Shown: positions 16,352 to 25,801, counted from the stretch's first letter. The stretch is DNA of 64,000 nucleotides from Janthinobacterium rivuli (GCF_009208735.1 NZ_WFLJ01000016.1:62001-126000), one strand, 5' to 3'. Program-made: numbers and translations. The notes: generated by a model from the sequence alone, not told the origin.

Positions 16352-18171
16352 CACAACGCATATTGACGGCGCATATCGGCAGCGAACTCGATGTGGTGGG
16401 CGCACGCCAGCGCGCGCGGCAGATCGCCGCCCTGTGCGGCTTCGGCGTGCAGGACCAGGTGCGCATCGCCACGGCCGTGTCGGAACTGGCGCGCAACGTC
16501 TACAACTACGCCGGCAGCGGCAAGGTGCATTTCGCCATCGATGGCCAGACGGCGCCGCAGGTGCTCAGCATCCGCATCGAGGACCAGGGCCCCGGCATCG
16601 CGCATCTCGACAAGATATTGGCCGGCACCTACCGTTCGCCGACGGGCATGGGACTGGGCATCCTGGGCGCGCAGCGCCTGATGGACCGCTGCCATATCCG
16701 CAGCGCGCCGGGCGACGGCACGCAGATCACGCTGCACAAGCTGTTCCCGCGCGACGCGCCCCTGCTCGACGGAAGCATGGTCGGCGCGCTGTCCGGCAGC
16801 CTGCAGGCGCTGCCGCCGGACATCACGCTGTCGGAAGTGCAGCAGCAGAACCGCGAACTGCTGAGCACTCTGGCCGAACTGAAGACGCGCCAGGACGACC
16901 TGCTGCAGCTGACGCGCGAACTGGAAGACACCAACCGGGGCGTGGTGGCGCTGTTCGCTGAACTCGATGAAAAGGCCGACCACCTGCGCCGCGCCGACCA
17001 GATGAAATCGCGCTTCCTGTCGAACATGAGCCATGAATTCCGCACGCCGCTCAGCTCCATCCGCGCCCTGTCCAAGCTGCTGCTCGACCGCATCGACGGC
17101 GAGCTGTCCGAGGAACAGGAAAAGCAGGTGCTGTTCATCCTGCAAAGCGCCGTCAGCCTGAGCGACCTGGTGAACGACCTGCTGGACTTGGCCAAGATCG
17201 AGGCGGGCAAGGTCGACGTGCACGCCAACAGCTTCCAGGTGGCCGACCTGTTCAGCGCATTGCGCGGCATGCTGCGTCCGCTGCTCGTGTCCGACACGCT
17301 CACGCTCACCTTCATCGATCCCGATCCGGCGCTGCACATCCACACGGATGAAGGCAAGCTGTCGCAAATCCTGCGCAACTTCATCTCCAACGCCCTGAAG
17401 TTCACCGAGGCCGGGGCCATCGTCGTCAGCGCCACGCCACTGCCGGAGCAGGACGCGATCCGCTTTTCCGTCTCCGACACGGGCCTGGGCATCGATGCCG
17501 AGGACGTGCAGCTGATCTTCGAGGAATTCAGCCAGGTGGAAAACCACATGCAGCGCAAGGTCAAGGGCACGGGCCTGGGCCTGCCCCTGTGCCGCAACCT
17601 GGCCACGCTGCTCAATGGCACGGTGAGCGTGGAAAGCACGCCGGGCCACGGCTCGCTGTTTTCCGTCGTCCTGCCCGCCAGCTACCATGCGCCCGAGGGC
17701 AGCCTGCCGCCAAGCGCGCCGGCCAACGACAATGGCAACGACCAGCGCATACCCGTGCTGGTGGTGGAAGACAATCCGCCCGTGCGCCTGCTGTATGAAA
17801 AATTCCTGGCCGGCAGCGAGTTTCGCGTGGTTCCCGCGCGCAGCGTGCGCGAGGCGCAGGAACGCTGGGAACAGCAGCGCCCCGCCGCCGTCATCCTCGA
17901 CATCCTGCTGCACGGCGAAACGGCCTGGCACTGGCTGGCCGAACTGAAAAACGATCCGCTGCGGCGCCAGGTGCCCGTCATCGTCGCCACCGAGATCGAC
18001 GACGTGCGCAAGGGCCTGGCCCTTGGCGCCGACGCCTACTACGTCAAGCCGCTGTCGCGCCAGCAATTGCTGGCGACCCTGCGCGCGCTGATCGGCAACC
18101 AACACCACCGGCAAGAGCCGGTTCCGCCGCAAGGCACAACCACCTGGGACAATGCGCATGCTACCGGATAA
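16348..18171 (+). CDS. Hybrid histidine kinase with an N-terminal RsbT-type ATPase domain
   Basis: A 607-residue fusion. Residues about 1-135 form an RsbT/anti-sigma-like GHKL domain (N box VSELARNVYNYAG, G1 box EDQGPGIAH, G2 SPTGMGLGILG). A coiled-coil linker follows (LSEVQQQNRELLSTLAELKTR). Next are HisKA with the phosphorylated histidine in FLSNMSHEFRTPL and a full HATPase_c (NFISNALKFTE, DTGLGI, GTGLGLPL). A receiver domain near residues 470-590 has its acceptor aspartate in AVILDILL. Two ATPase domains of different classes in one chain are unusual and suggest that stressosome signalling feeds directly into a phosphorelay. Confidence 0.9.
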   Translation: MTQRILTAHIGSELDVVGARQRARQIAALCGFGVQDQVRIATAVSELARNVYNYAGSGKVHFAIDGQTAPQVLSIRIEDQGPGIAHLDKILAGTYRSPTGMGLGILGAQRLMDRCHIRSAPGDGTQITLHKLFPRDAPLLDGSMVGALSGSLQALPPDITLSEVQQQNRELLSTLAELKTRQDDLLQLTRELEDTNRGVVALFAELDEKADHLRRADQMKSRFLSNMSHEFRTPLSSIRALSKLLLDRIDGELSEEQEKQVLFILQSAVSLSDLVNDLLDLAKIEAGKVDVHANSFQVADLFSALRGMLRPLLVSDTLTLTFIDPDPALHIHTDEGKLSQILRNFISNALKFTEAGAIVVSATPLPEQDAIRFSVSDTGLGIDAEDVQLIFEEFSQVENHMQRKVKGTGLGLPLCRNLATLLNGTVSVESTPGHGSLFSVVLPASYHAPEGSLPPSAPANDNGNDQRIPVLVVEDNPPVRLLYEKFLAGSEFRVVPARSVREAQERWEQQRPAAVILDILLHGETAWHWLAELKNDPLRRQVPVIVATEIDDVRKGLALGADAYYVKPLSRQQLLATLRALIGNQHHRQEPVPPQGTTTWDNAHATG

Positions 18172-19672
18172 CAACAGCGATGCTCTGATCCTGAACGTCG
18201 ATGACAGCGATGGCGCTCGCTACGCCAAATCGCGCATCCTCCAACGCGCCGGCTTCAAGGTCATCGAAGCGTCGAACGGCGGCGACGCGTTGCTGCGCGC
18301 CCGCCAGGACCGCCCCAACCTGATCCTGCTCGACGTCAAGCTGCCCGACATCAATGGCCTGGAAGTGTGCCGCCAGTTGAAGGGCGGCGCCGAGACCAAC
18401 ACCATCCTGGTGCTGCAGACGTCCGCGTCGTGCATCGGCACGGCCGACAAGATCCGCGCCCTCGATGGCGGCGCCGACAATTACCTGGTCGAGCCGATCG
18501 AGGCCGATGAACTGATCGCCAACGTCAAGGCGCTGCTGCGCCTGGGCCGGGTCGAGCGCGCGCTGCGCGACGTGGACCGCCGCAAGGACGAATTCCTGGC
18601 CACCCTGGCGCACGAACTGCGCAACCCGCTGGGCCCCATCCGCACGGCGCTGGCCCTGCTGTGCAAGCTAGACCCCGTCGTGCCGGCCGTGCAGGACAAT
18701 GCTCGCCGCACCATCGCCCGCCACACGGACCACCTGGTGCGCCTGGTGGACGACCTGCTCGACGTGTCGCGCATTTCGCAGGGCAAGATCTCGCTGCAAT
18801 GGGAAAGCGTGCGCCTGGACAGCGTCATCCGCAGCGCGCTGGAAACGAGTTCGCACAGCGTCGAAGCGCGCGGCCACGCGCTGGACGTCAACCTGCCCCA
18901 GGAAGAACTGTGGGTCTGCGGCGACGCCGTGCGCCTGTCGCAGATCGTCGCCAACCTGCTGCTCAACGCGGCCAAATTCACGGCGCCGGGCGGACGCATC
19001 GCCATTTCCGCCGCGCGCGAAGGCGACAACGTGCGCATACGCCTCTGCGACAATGGCATCGGCATCGCCGCCGCCAGCATCGACAGCATCTTCGGCCTGT
19101 TCGAGCAAAGCGGCCACTCGCCCGACCGGGTGCAGGACGGCCTGGGCATCGGCCTGTCGCTGGTGCGCAACCTCGTGACCCTGCACGGCGGCCAGGTCAG
19201 CGTGCACAGTCCCGGCGTGGGACTGGGCAGCACCTTCGAAGTCCTGCTGCCGCTGGACGCCAACGTGCCGCTGCCGGCCGCGCCGGCGCCGCAGGCGGCC
19301 ACCGGCGGCAGCCAGCGCATCCTCGTCGTCGACGACAATTGCGATGCGGCCGACACCCTGGCCGAACTGCTGGAAATGTACGGCCACACGGTGCGCACGG
19401 CCTACACGGGGGCGCAAGCGACCGAGCGCACCCTAGAATTCAAGCCCGATATCGTCTTTCTCGACATCGGCTTGCCCGACATGAGCGGCTACGAGGTGGC
19501 CGTCCAGTTGCGCGGGCTGCCGATCCCGCAGCAATTCCAGCTCGTCGCGCTGACCGGCTACGGCCAGGAACACGACCGCCAGGCGGCGCTGCAGGCCGGG
19601 TTCAACGAGCACTTCGCCAAACCCGTCGATTTCGGCAAGCTGGCCAGGCTGGGATTGCATATCGCCCCATGA
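18152..19672 (+). CDS. Hybrid histidine kinase, receiver-HisKA-HATPase-receiver
   Basis: A 506-residue soluble phosphorelay kinase. The first receiver (residues about 12-130) has its acceptor aspartate in LILLDVKLPDINGLE. HisKA has FLATLAHELRNPLGP. The ATPase shows NLLLNAAKFTA, DNGIGI and GLGIGLSL. The second receiver (about 385-500) has its acceptor in IVFLDIGLPDMSGYE. There is no membrane segment and no output DNA-binding domain. The gene overlaps the previous kinase gene by 20 bp and ends the stressosome operon. The final target of the pathway is not encoded here. Confidence 0.93.
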   Translation: MRMLPDNNSDALILNVDDSDGARYAKSRILQRAGFKVIEASNGGDALLRARQDRPNLILLDVKLPDINGLEVCRQLKGGAETNTILVLQTSASCIGTADKIRALDGGADNYLVEPIEADELIANVKALLRLGRVERALRDVDRRKDEFLATLAHELRNPLGPIRTALALLCKLDPVVPAVQDNARRTIARHTDHLVRLVDDLLDVSRISQGKISLQWESVRLDSVIRSALETSSHSVEARGHALDVNLPQEELWVCGDAVRLSQIVANLLLNAAKFTAPGGRIAISAAREGDNVRIRLCDNGIGIAAASIDSIFGLFEQSGHSPDRVQDGLGIGLSLVRNLVTLHGGQVSVHSPGVGLGSTFEVLLPLDANVPLPAAPAPQAATGGSQRILVVDDNCDAADTLAELLEMYGHTVRTAYTGAQATERTLEFKPDIVFLDIGLPDMSGYEVAVQLRGLPIPQQFQLVALTGYGQEHDRQAALQAGFNEHFAKPVDFGKLARLGLHIAP

Positions 19673-19684
19673 GCGAGGTTGCGG

Positions 19685-19714
19685 CTGACTGTCGATCAAG
19701 GCGTCGGCTATAAT
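19685..19714 (+). promoter_or_regulatory. Sigma-70 promoter of the metallophosphoesterase gene
   Basis: -35 CTGACT (19685-19690) and a perfect -10 TATAAT (19709-19714) with an 18-bp spacer. The ATG is 30 bp downstream of the -10. Confidence 0.75.
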
Positions 19715-19744
19715 CGGCGGCCGCCTTACCTCTGGAAGCATGAC

Positions 19745-20872
19745 ATGACCACCCGCACGCCGCTGCTGCGCATCACCATGATACTGGGCGCCCTGCATGC
19801 CCTCCTCGGCTGGCTGCTGCTGCCTGCCCTGCCCGTCGGCCTGGCCGGCTGGCTGCTCGGCGGCGCCGTGTTGCTGGCGTCGACCATGCTCATGCCGATG
19901 ACCATCTTCGCCCGCGCCGTCACCAGCGACGCGCGCCTGGCCGACCGCCTGAGCTGGGCCGGCTCGCTGTGCATGGGCTTTTTTTCCTCGCTGTTCCTGC
20001 TCACCGTGCTGCGCGAACTGCTGATGCTGATCCCCGCCACCCGCCCGCACGCCCAGGCGTCCGCCGTGCTTGTGCTGCTCCTGGCGCTGCTGGCCACCGT
20101 CGTCGGCTTCATCAACGCCCGCCGTGTGGCGCGCGTGCGCGACGTCGACGTGCCCATCACCGGCATGCCGCCGGCGCTGCAAAATTTCACCATCGTGCAA
20201 CTGAGCGACATCCACGTGGGCGCCACCATCAAGCGCGCCTACGTGGAGGCCATCGTCGCGCGCGCCAACGGCCTGCAGGCGGACGTCATCGCCATCACGG
20301 GCGACGTGGTCGACGGCACGGTGGCGCAACTGGGCGGCCACACGGCGCCGCTGGGCGGGCTGCGCGCGCGCCACGGCGTGTTTCTCGTGACGGGCAACCA
20401 TGAATACTATTCGGGCGCCGCGCCGTGGGTGGCGGAATTTCGCCGCCTGGGCTTGCGCGTGCTGATGAACGAGCATGCCATCCTCGAGCACGACGGCGCG
20501 CGCCTGGCGCTAGCCGGCGTGACCGACTTCAACGCCGCCGCCTTCGATCCCGCCCAGGCAAGCGACCCGCAAGCGGCCATCGCCGGCGCACCGGCAGACA
20601 TCCCCCGCATCCTGCTGGCGCATCAGCCGCGCAGCGCAGCGGCGGCCGAAGTGGCCGGCTACGACCTGCAACTGTCCGGCCACACGCACGGGGGACAATT
20701 CTGGCCATGGAATCTGTTCGTACCGCTGCAGCAGCCGTATGTCGCCGGCCTGCACCGGCGCGGCCGCCTGTGGATATATGTGAGCCGCGGCACCGGGTAC
20801 TGGGGTCCGCCCAAGCGCATCGGCGCGCCGGCCGAGATTACGAGAATCAGGCTGGTGGCGCACAGCGGCTGA
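19745..20872 (+). CDS. Membrane-anchored metallophosphoesterase
   Basis: A 375-residue protein. Four membrane helices occupy roughly residues 1-125. A calcineurin-like phosphoesterase domain follows, with its metal ligands in order: LSDIHVG, ITGDVVDG, VTGNHEYY, LLAHQPR and LSGHTHGGQFWP. The pattern matches the YaeI/YkuE type, some of which cleave phospholipid headgroups or UDP-diacylglucosamine; the substrate here is unknown. ATG 19745 is preferred over an in-frame start at 19679, because the promoter's TATAAT lies between them. Confidence 0.9.
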   Translation: MTTRTPLLRITMILGALHALLGWLLLPALPVGLAGWLLGGAVLLASTMLMPMTIFARAVTSDARLADRLSWAGSLCMGFFSSLFLLTVLRELLMLIPATRPHAQASAVLVLLLALLATVVGFINARRVARVRDVDVPITGMPPALQNFTIVQLSDIHVGATIKRAYVEAIVARANGLQADVIAITGDVVDGTVAQLGGHTAPLGGLRARHGVFLVTGNHEYYSGAAPWVAEFRRLGLRVLMNEHAILEHDGARLALAGVTDFNAAAFDPAQASDPQAAIAGAPADIPRILLAHQPRSAAAAEVAGYDLQLSGHTHGGQFWPWNLFVPLQQPYVAGLHRRGRLWIYVSRGTGYWGPPKRIGAPAEITRIRLVAHSG

Positions 20873-20913
20873 GCAGGCCTGGGGCATGGCCAGTTTCTTT
20901 ATCGCTGCGGCAG

Positions 20914-21612
20914 TCAGACCCTGCCGGCAAACATGGCAATTCCGGCGGCACAGCCTGCGCTGGCCACGACCAGGGTGGCAATCAGCCAACGCCGCACAGA
21001 TTGTGTCGAGGACGCCAGCTGCTCCGTCCATTTTCTGGCCCACGCCTCCTGCTGCATCGCCAGCGCGGTCAATTGCATTTGCTGCTCGGCAAACGCCAAA
21101 TGCATCTGCGCCACGGACTGCACCAGCGGCGCCACCTCGGCTTCGTTGAGGCGGGCAACCTCCATGAGCGATGCCGCCACCTGCGTGCCCAGCTCATGGC
21201 GCTGCTGCGCCATCATTTCATGCAACTGAATGAAGGATTGCTTGCCGGACTCACCTTGCTGCACCAGTTGTCCCGACAATTTATCCACCGAATCGCGGTG
21301 GGCAGTCACCGTGCCCTGTTCCAGCGTATTCTGGACCTGGTGCAGCATGGGTTGCAACGACAGGCGAATTTCGCGCGGCGTCTCTTCGGCCAGCGATTTG
21401 AGCGAGCGAATCTGCGTGAGCGCGTCATCCGCACTCATATTGGTGCCCTGGATAATGGCCTGTAAATCTTCCAGCATCGATTCAAACTGGTTCAACCGTT
21501 TGTCCAGCTCTCGGACCGACTTCGTAACAGGCGCCAGCGGTTCCTGCATTACTTTTTGCAATAATTCCTGAAATTCGTGTTCCTGGCGGGCGATATCGTG
21601 TTGATTATTCAT
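20914..21612 (-). CDS. Coiled-coil protein with C-terminal membrane anchor, third gene of dynamin-like unit
   Basis: About 232 residues. Most of the chain is predicted to be long amphipathic helix rich in Q, E and L, typical of coiled coil (for example LNQFESMLEDLQAIIQGT and SVDKLSGQLVQQGESGKQ). A single hydrophobic segment near the C-terminus (WLIATLVVASAGCAAGIAMF) would anchor it in the membrane with the coil in the cytoplasm. I recognise no family. It begins 29 bp after the stop of the preceding GTPase-like gene. An in-frame TTG at 21624 is an alternative start. Its position suggests a membrane adaptor for the two large proteins. Confidence 0.75.
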   Translation of the reverse strand: MNNQHDIARQEHEFQELLQKVMQEPLAPVTKSVRELDKRLNQFESMLEDLQAIIQGTNMSADDALTQIRSLKSLAEETPREIRLSLQPMLHQVQNTLEQGTVTAHRDSVDKLSGQLVQQGESGKQSFIQLHEMMAQQRHELGTQVAASLMEVARLNEAEVAPLVQSVAQMHLAFAEQQMQLTALAMQQEAWARKWTEQLASSTQSVRRWLIATLVVASAGCAAGIAMFAGRV

Positions 21613-21641
21613 GGCCTTGGTCAATATGAAGTAAAAGTGAA

Positions 21642-23612
21642 TTAAATGGCGGAGGGTTCGATGTGCAGCAGGACTTGCTTGCGTACGTCCGCAAGCCGTA
21701 CGGCAGCCAGCAGGCCCAGAAAGCCGGTGACGAAGTTGCCGGCGGTGCAGATCGCCTGTCGCCGCTGTTCCAGCTCAGCGACATACTCCGCGTCGAGCAG
21801 CGACGCAAAGCGGCGGCTCTCCACCAGGTCGTTTTCCATCCGCTGTTCAAACAGCTCGCGCGCCTGCGTGTGCTGTGCCAGCTTCTCCTCCAGCAGCTTG
21901 ATCGGCGCGATGCCGCCATCGGCAAGCCGCTGAAAATCGTCGCGTTTGTAGCGTTGCTCCTCCAGCTCCTCCAGCAGGTGTTCCCGCCAGGCATGAGCGG
22001 CGGCCAGCCAGCGTTTGCGGGCAAGCGCCTTGAGTTCCGTCTGGACCTCGTCGATACAGCGCTTGAAGGTCCTGAGATCCCTGGCATAGTCGCTGCCCTC
22101 GCCGGTGCTCCAGTATTTGTCCACCCAGTAGGCATTGAGGGTGGAGAGGAAACTGCTGAACGCATCGTCCAGTATGTCGTCGCTGCCGCTGGCGCCATCC
22201 TTCAACTCCACACGGCGCCAGAACAGCTGCGTGCCTGACATCCGTGCCGTGTCTGGATGACTGGACACAAATGCCTGCCTCAGGGATGACTTCGCGCGCC
22301 GGATCACTGCCTTGAAGCCGTCGACGCTTTCGTATGGATCGCCAGGCGCCGTCGTAGCAAAAACAAAATGCCGCGCTATGTCTTTCGACAAAATCTCGTC
22401 CGTCAATGCTTCCTGCGCCTGCGCCAGGCTGGCGCATTGTTTGCCGATATTCTCGGCTGCCAGTTGCGCCTGCCCTTGTTCGTGCTGCGCCCGCCCCAGT
22501 ACCGCTTGCAGCGCCTCGCTCTCGCCGCGCAGTACTTCCTGGCGTTTTTCCTTCACCCTGGCAATCACCACGTGCGCATCGACGGCAACGCGCAGACGCG
22601 CCAATGGCGTGGTCGACGCCTGTATGTCGCTCAGCAACTGCTGCTTGAGTGTCAGCATCATCGGCTGTACCCGCGCATACAGAAGGGGCTCGGCTTCGCG
22701 GGCATCGAGCCACGACTGCCCGAACTCGAGCGGGAAAAAGTTCGCCGCGCGCTTGACATCCTCACTCAGCGGTATCGAGCGTTCAATCTGTTCGACCAGG
22801 CGCCGCCGGTACAGCGGCACTTCGGCCTCGCCCGCATGCTCGCGCACCATGTCGCGCACCGACTGCGCCGTGAAGGAATAAGTGGTGACAATCCGAAAAC
22901 GCCGCGGCGCGCTTTGCCAGTCCTCGATGCCCGGCAACGTCAGGCCGCCCCCCTGCAGGAACGACAAGTCATCACCACGCCCCACCAGCAGGATCAGATC
23001 GGCCAGTGGCACATATTTGCGGGCCATCGCATGTACATGCTCCTGCTCTGCCGCGTTTGCCGGTTTGTCGCCGGGAAGATCGAGCATGCGCACGCCCGAC
23101 TGCGCGACATCGGCATCAAAGCATTCCAGCGGGACGAACACGACGCACGGCCCATGCGCGACCAGTTGGCGCATTTCCATCGCCGTTCGCAACCGGCCAA
23201 GTTCCGCCTCCATGGCTTGGTCATCGCCGTACCATGCGGTGGCCGTGTCGTTGACTTTCAGTCCCCAGCGCTGATCCGGCGAACGGCGGTATTCCATCGT
23301 GGTGGCGGTGGCCGATTGCCCGGCCGCGCGCCCACCCCGCAAGACCCGCGCCACGCGCGGCATGTGCGTCGCCAGCACGCCCATCAACTCCATCAGCAAG
23401 GTGGTTTTGCCGACCTGAGTCTTGCCGAAAACGATCACGTAGGCTTCCGCCTGCTGATCCTTGCTGGCCAGGCGGTCACGGATTTCAGGGCTCAGCGATT
23501 CGGCAAAGCGCGTATATGCCCGGAAGGCCCAGTCCAGCCGCTCCTGGTCATGCTGTGCCCATGCCGCGCGCACGCCGGACGCTTGTGCCGGCGCCAAGCT
23601 GCCCCGGCTCAC
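21642..23612 (-). CDS. Dynamin-like P-loop GTPase family protein (B subunit)
   Basis: A 656-residue protein of which I recognise only the nucleotide-binding core. Walker A is GKTQVGKTT (residues 63-71), a candidate switch II is DLPGD (about 178-182), and a threonine cluster (SATATTMEY) fits switch I. No clear guanine-specificity motif is seen, so GTP rather than ATP is an inference. The rest is long, charged helix (residues about 330-620), as in dynamin stalks. A hydrophobic segment near the C-terminus (NFVTGFLGLLAAVRLADV) could insert in the membrane. Its start overlaps the stop of the 730-residue gene (ATGA), implying coupled translation in fixed ratio. Confidence 0.75.
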   Translation of the reverse strand: MSRGSLAPAQASGVRAAWAQHDQERLDWAFRAYTRFAESLSPEIRDRLASKDQQAEAYVIVFGKTQVGKTTLLMELMGVLATHMPRVARVLRGGRAAGQSATATTMEYRRSPDQRWGLKVNDTATAWYGDDQAMEAELGRLRTAMEMRQLVAHGPCVVFVPLECFDADVAQSGVRMLDLPGDKPANAAEQEHVHAMARKYVPLADLILLVGRGDDLSFLQGGGLTLPGIEDWQSAPRRFRIVTTYSFTAQSVRDMVREHAGEAEVPLYRRRLVEQIERSIPLSEDVKRAANFFPLEFGQSWLDAREAEPLLYARVQPMMLTLKQQLLSDIQASTTPLARLRVAVDAHVVIARVKEKRQEVLRGESEALQAVLGRAQHEQGQAQLAAENIGKQCASLAQAQEALTDEILSKDIARHFVFATTAPGDPYESVDGFKAVIRRAKSSLRQAFVSSHPDTARMSGTQLFWRRVELKDGASGSDDILDDAFSSFLSTLNAYWVDKYWSTGEGSDYARDLRTFKRCIDEVQTELKALARKRWLAAAHAWREHLLEELEEQRYKRDDFQRLADGGIAPIKLLEEKLAQHTQARELFEQRMENDLVESRRFASLLDAEYVAELEQRRQAICTAGNFVTGFLGLLAAVRLADVRKQVLLHIEPSAI

Positions 23613-25801
23613 GCGGCCGCATCCGCATGGAACAGCGCCATCGTATGCCCGGACCGGCCCAGTTCAAACAGCAGGTCACGCTGCAGCGAACGCACATCGG
23701 CCAGGGCCTTCGCCAGGCGGTCTTTTTCCATCAGCGCTTCATCCAGGCGGTAACGCGCGCGCAATGACTGTTCCAGCCGGCCCCGCATCTGGCCCATCAT
23801 CTGATTGAAATGGTGGATAAAATGCTTGTGGTGGTGTTCTTGTATGCTCTGCAACATCGATTGCGACACGAGCCGTGCCTTCTCATCATGGATGCGCGTG
23901 GCCTGCATGGCGGAATACGCCAGATACCCCACCGCCACCGCGCCAACCACGGCGGCGCCAACGCCGCCGATGGCGGCACCGGCCGCCGCCGTCCCGCCAG
24001 TACCGGTGCCGGCCGCAGCGGCCGAGGCGGACGCCGGATTGAACATGCTCATCAGCGCAGGAATCACATCGACATCGCCATCGCTGAGCACGTCGACGGC
24101 AAAGACGGTGGCAATGCTGCGCAAGACCGTCTTGCCCAAGGTCACGCCGTCGCCCAATTGCTGCACCGCCTTTTTCATCATGTCGGCTTGATCGGACGCC
24201 TCTGCCGTCTTCAATTCAGGCGTCAGGCCCACCAGCGCGGGCATCATGCTGGCCAGCCGCGCATATTCCAGCGTCAGGGCCGGCAAGAGCTTGATCGCGC
24301 TGACGACATCCTTGGTCACCAGCTGGGCCTGCCCCTCCGGCGCCCCCTTCACGCCCAAAATCACCCGCAGATTTTGCTGGTCGTCCTCGTCCGGACGCAG
24401 CCAGGCAATCGCTTGCCGCTTTGCATCGACATAGCCCAGTTTTTGCATCGCTGTCGCATCGCTTCCGTGCGCGATGGCGAGCACTTGCTGGCCCTGCTCA
24501 CCGCGCAGTTTCTTCTGCGTCAGCCCGCCGATCATGTCGGTGTGCTTTTCCAGCACGTCGGCCTGGCCGCCCCACGATGCGCTTACGCTCTGCTCTATGT
24601 GCTGGTGGCTTTGCGTGGCCGTTCTGGCGAAGTCCTTGATTTTGTTGACCACACCCTCGTGATCGCTGATCAAGCTGCCTTCGAGCGTCTTCCAGGCCGC
24701 ACCCAGATGCGCTTGCAGCAATTGATCGACGCCTTCCAGATAGTCCTCGCGCAAGCTATCCCTGGCCTCGTCGAAGGCCTCCAGATAGCTGCGCACTGCC
24801 TGCAAGCCCTCATTGCCGCTCTCGCGTTCATGAAAGAGCAGCTTGGTTTTGTTGTGCACCAGTCCCAGAACCGAGGTCAGGTCACGGCTCAGCACCCCTG
24901 CCAGACGGCTCAGTTGCGCCTTGCGGTCGCCGCCGCCCGAGCAGGACAGGTCCTGGATCGCCTTGGTCAAAGCTGGCAGCCAGTCTTGACGGTAGTTCTG
25001 GTCATCCGCGCCGACGCAAATGATTCTGGTCCCGGCCAAGTCGGCTGGCACCTTGAACACATGGGCCGCCGTATCGCGCAACGCCTGCAGGCGCTCCGGC
25101 TTGCCGCGCGCGGCCTCCGTTTTACTGATCACCACCAGGGTTTGCGCGCCACCCAGTTCGCCTTGCAGCATGTCGGTGACGATGTCGAGCTGCTGCTGGT
25201 TGGCCATGCGCGTCTCGTCCGTGACGACGATGCAGCCGACCGCACCGACCAGCGCCTGGCGCATCAGTTCCTGCCATGATTTATTCTCGCGGTCCTGCGT
25301 CTCGTAGCCAGGCAGCAGCAGCCAGGCCTGGTTCGCCCGGTTGAAATAGCGTTGCGGCACCTTCAGCACGGGCAGCAGCACCTCCATTTCCGGGTCGCAT
25401 ACGGCTTTCTGGAAGGTGGCGACATCGACGTCGTCCTCCACCAGCACGTATTGCCCGTCCTGCCGGCGCAGGCAGCGCAGCGCGCCCTGCACCTCGGTGT
25501 GCGACGCATCTTCCAGCACCAGCACGGGCAGCTTCTCGCCCCGGCCTTCGTTAGGCTGCAGCCATTGCGCCGACTCGCCATCGAGCGCATACAGCGAGCG
25601 CAGCAGTGTAGTTTTTCCCGCCCCTTGCGAGCCGCCGATCGCCAGGATCGACGTCGTGCCCAGCACTTCGGCAAGCAACAGGCGGCGCATGATCAGCGGC
25701 ATGTCGGTGCGCAGGCGCTCGTCGTCAATCAACTGACTGGCGCCATGCAATTCGCGTAAGGCAGCGTTCAAATCTTGCAGCAAAATTTCAGGAGAATGCA
25801 T
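23609..25801 (-). CDS. Dynamin-like P-loop GTPase family protein (A subunit)
   Basis: A 730-residue protein, first gene of the three-gene unit. Walker A is GGSQGAGKTT (residues 56-65), LLLPGYE (161-167) fits switch II, and ISKTEA (225-230) resembles the guanine-specificity loop. A long helical middle region follows. A Gly/Ala-rich hydrophobic stretch at about 590-632 (GAAVVGAVAVGYLAYSAM) resembles the membrane-inserting part of bacterial dynamins. The last 95 residues are helical. Its sequence differs from the B protein throughout, so the pair is not a recent duplication. No homology to CrfC or SrfC was evident by eye. Confidence 0.75.
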   Translation of the reverse strand: MHSPEILLQDLNAALRELHGASQLIDDERLRTDMPLIMRRLLLAEVLGTTSILAIGGSQGAGKTTLLRSLYALDGESAQWLQPNEGRGEKLPVLVLEDASHTEVQGALRCLRRQDGQYVLVEDDVDVATFQKAVCDPEMEVLLPVLKVPQRYFNRANQAWLLLPGYETQDRENKSWQELMRQALVGAVGCIVVTDETRMANQQQLDIVTDMLQGELGGAQTLVVISKTEAARGKPERLQALRDTAAHVFKVPADLAGTRIICVGADDQNYRQDWLPALTKAIQDLSCSGGGDRKAQLSRLAGVLSRDLTSVLGLVHNKTKLLFHERESGNEGLQAVRSYLEAFDEARDSLREDYLEGVDQLLQAHLGAAWKTLEGSLISDHEGVVNKIKDFARTATQSHQHIEQSVSASWGGQADVLEKHTDMIGGLTQKKLRGEQGQQVLAIAHGSDATAMQKLGYVDAKRQAIAWLRPDEDDQQNLRVILGVKGAPEGQAQLVTKDVVSAIKLLPALTLEYARLASMMPALVGLTPELKTAEASDQADMMKKAVQQLGDGVTLGKTVLRSIATVFAVDVLSDGDVDVIPALMSMFNPASASAAAAGTGTGGTAAAGAAIGGVGAAVVGAVAVGYLAYSAMQATRIHDEKARLVSQSMLQSIQEHHHKHFIHHFNQMMGQMRGRLEQSLRARYRLDEALMEKDRLAKALADVRSLQRDLLFELGRSGHTMALFHADAAA

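Noticed and set aside
16201-18174. 657-codon open frame opposite the hybrid kinase genes
   Set aside because: It lies antisense to clear HisKA/HATPase/receiver coding sequence and shows no domain of its own.
20914-25801. SrfABC or CrfC/YjcZ identity of the dynamin-like unit
   Set aside because: Gene order and sizes differ and remembered CrfC sequence shows no stretch in common; left unnamed.
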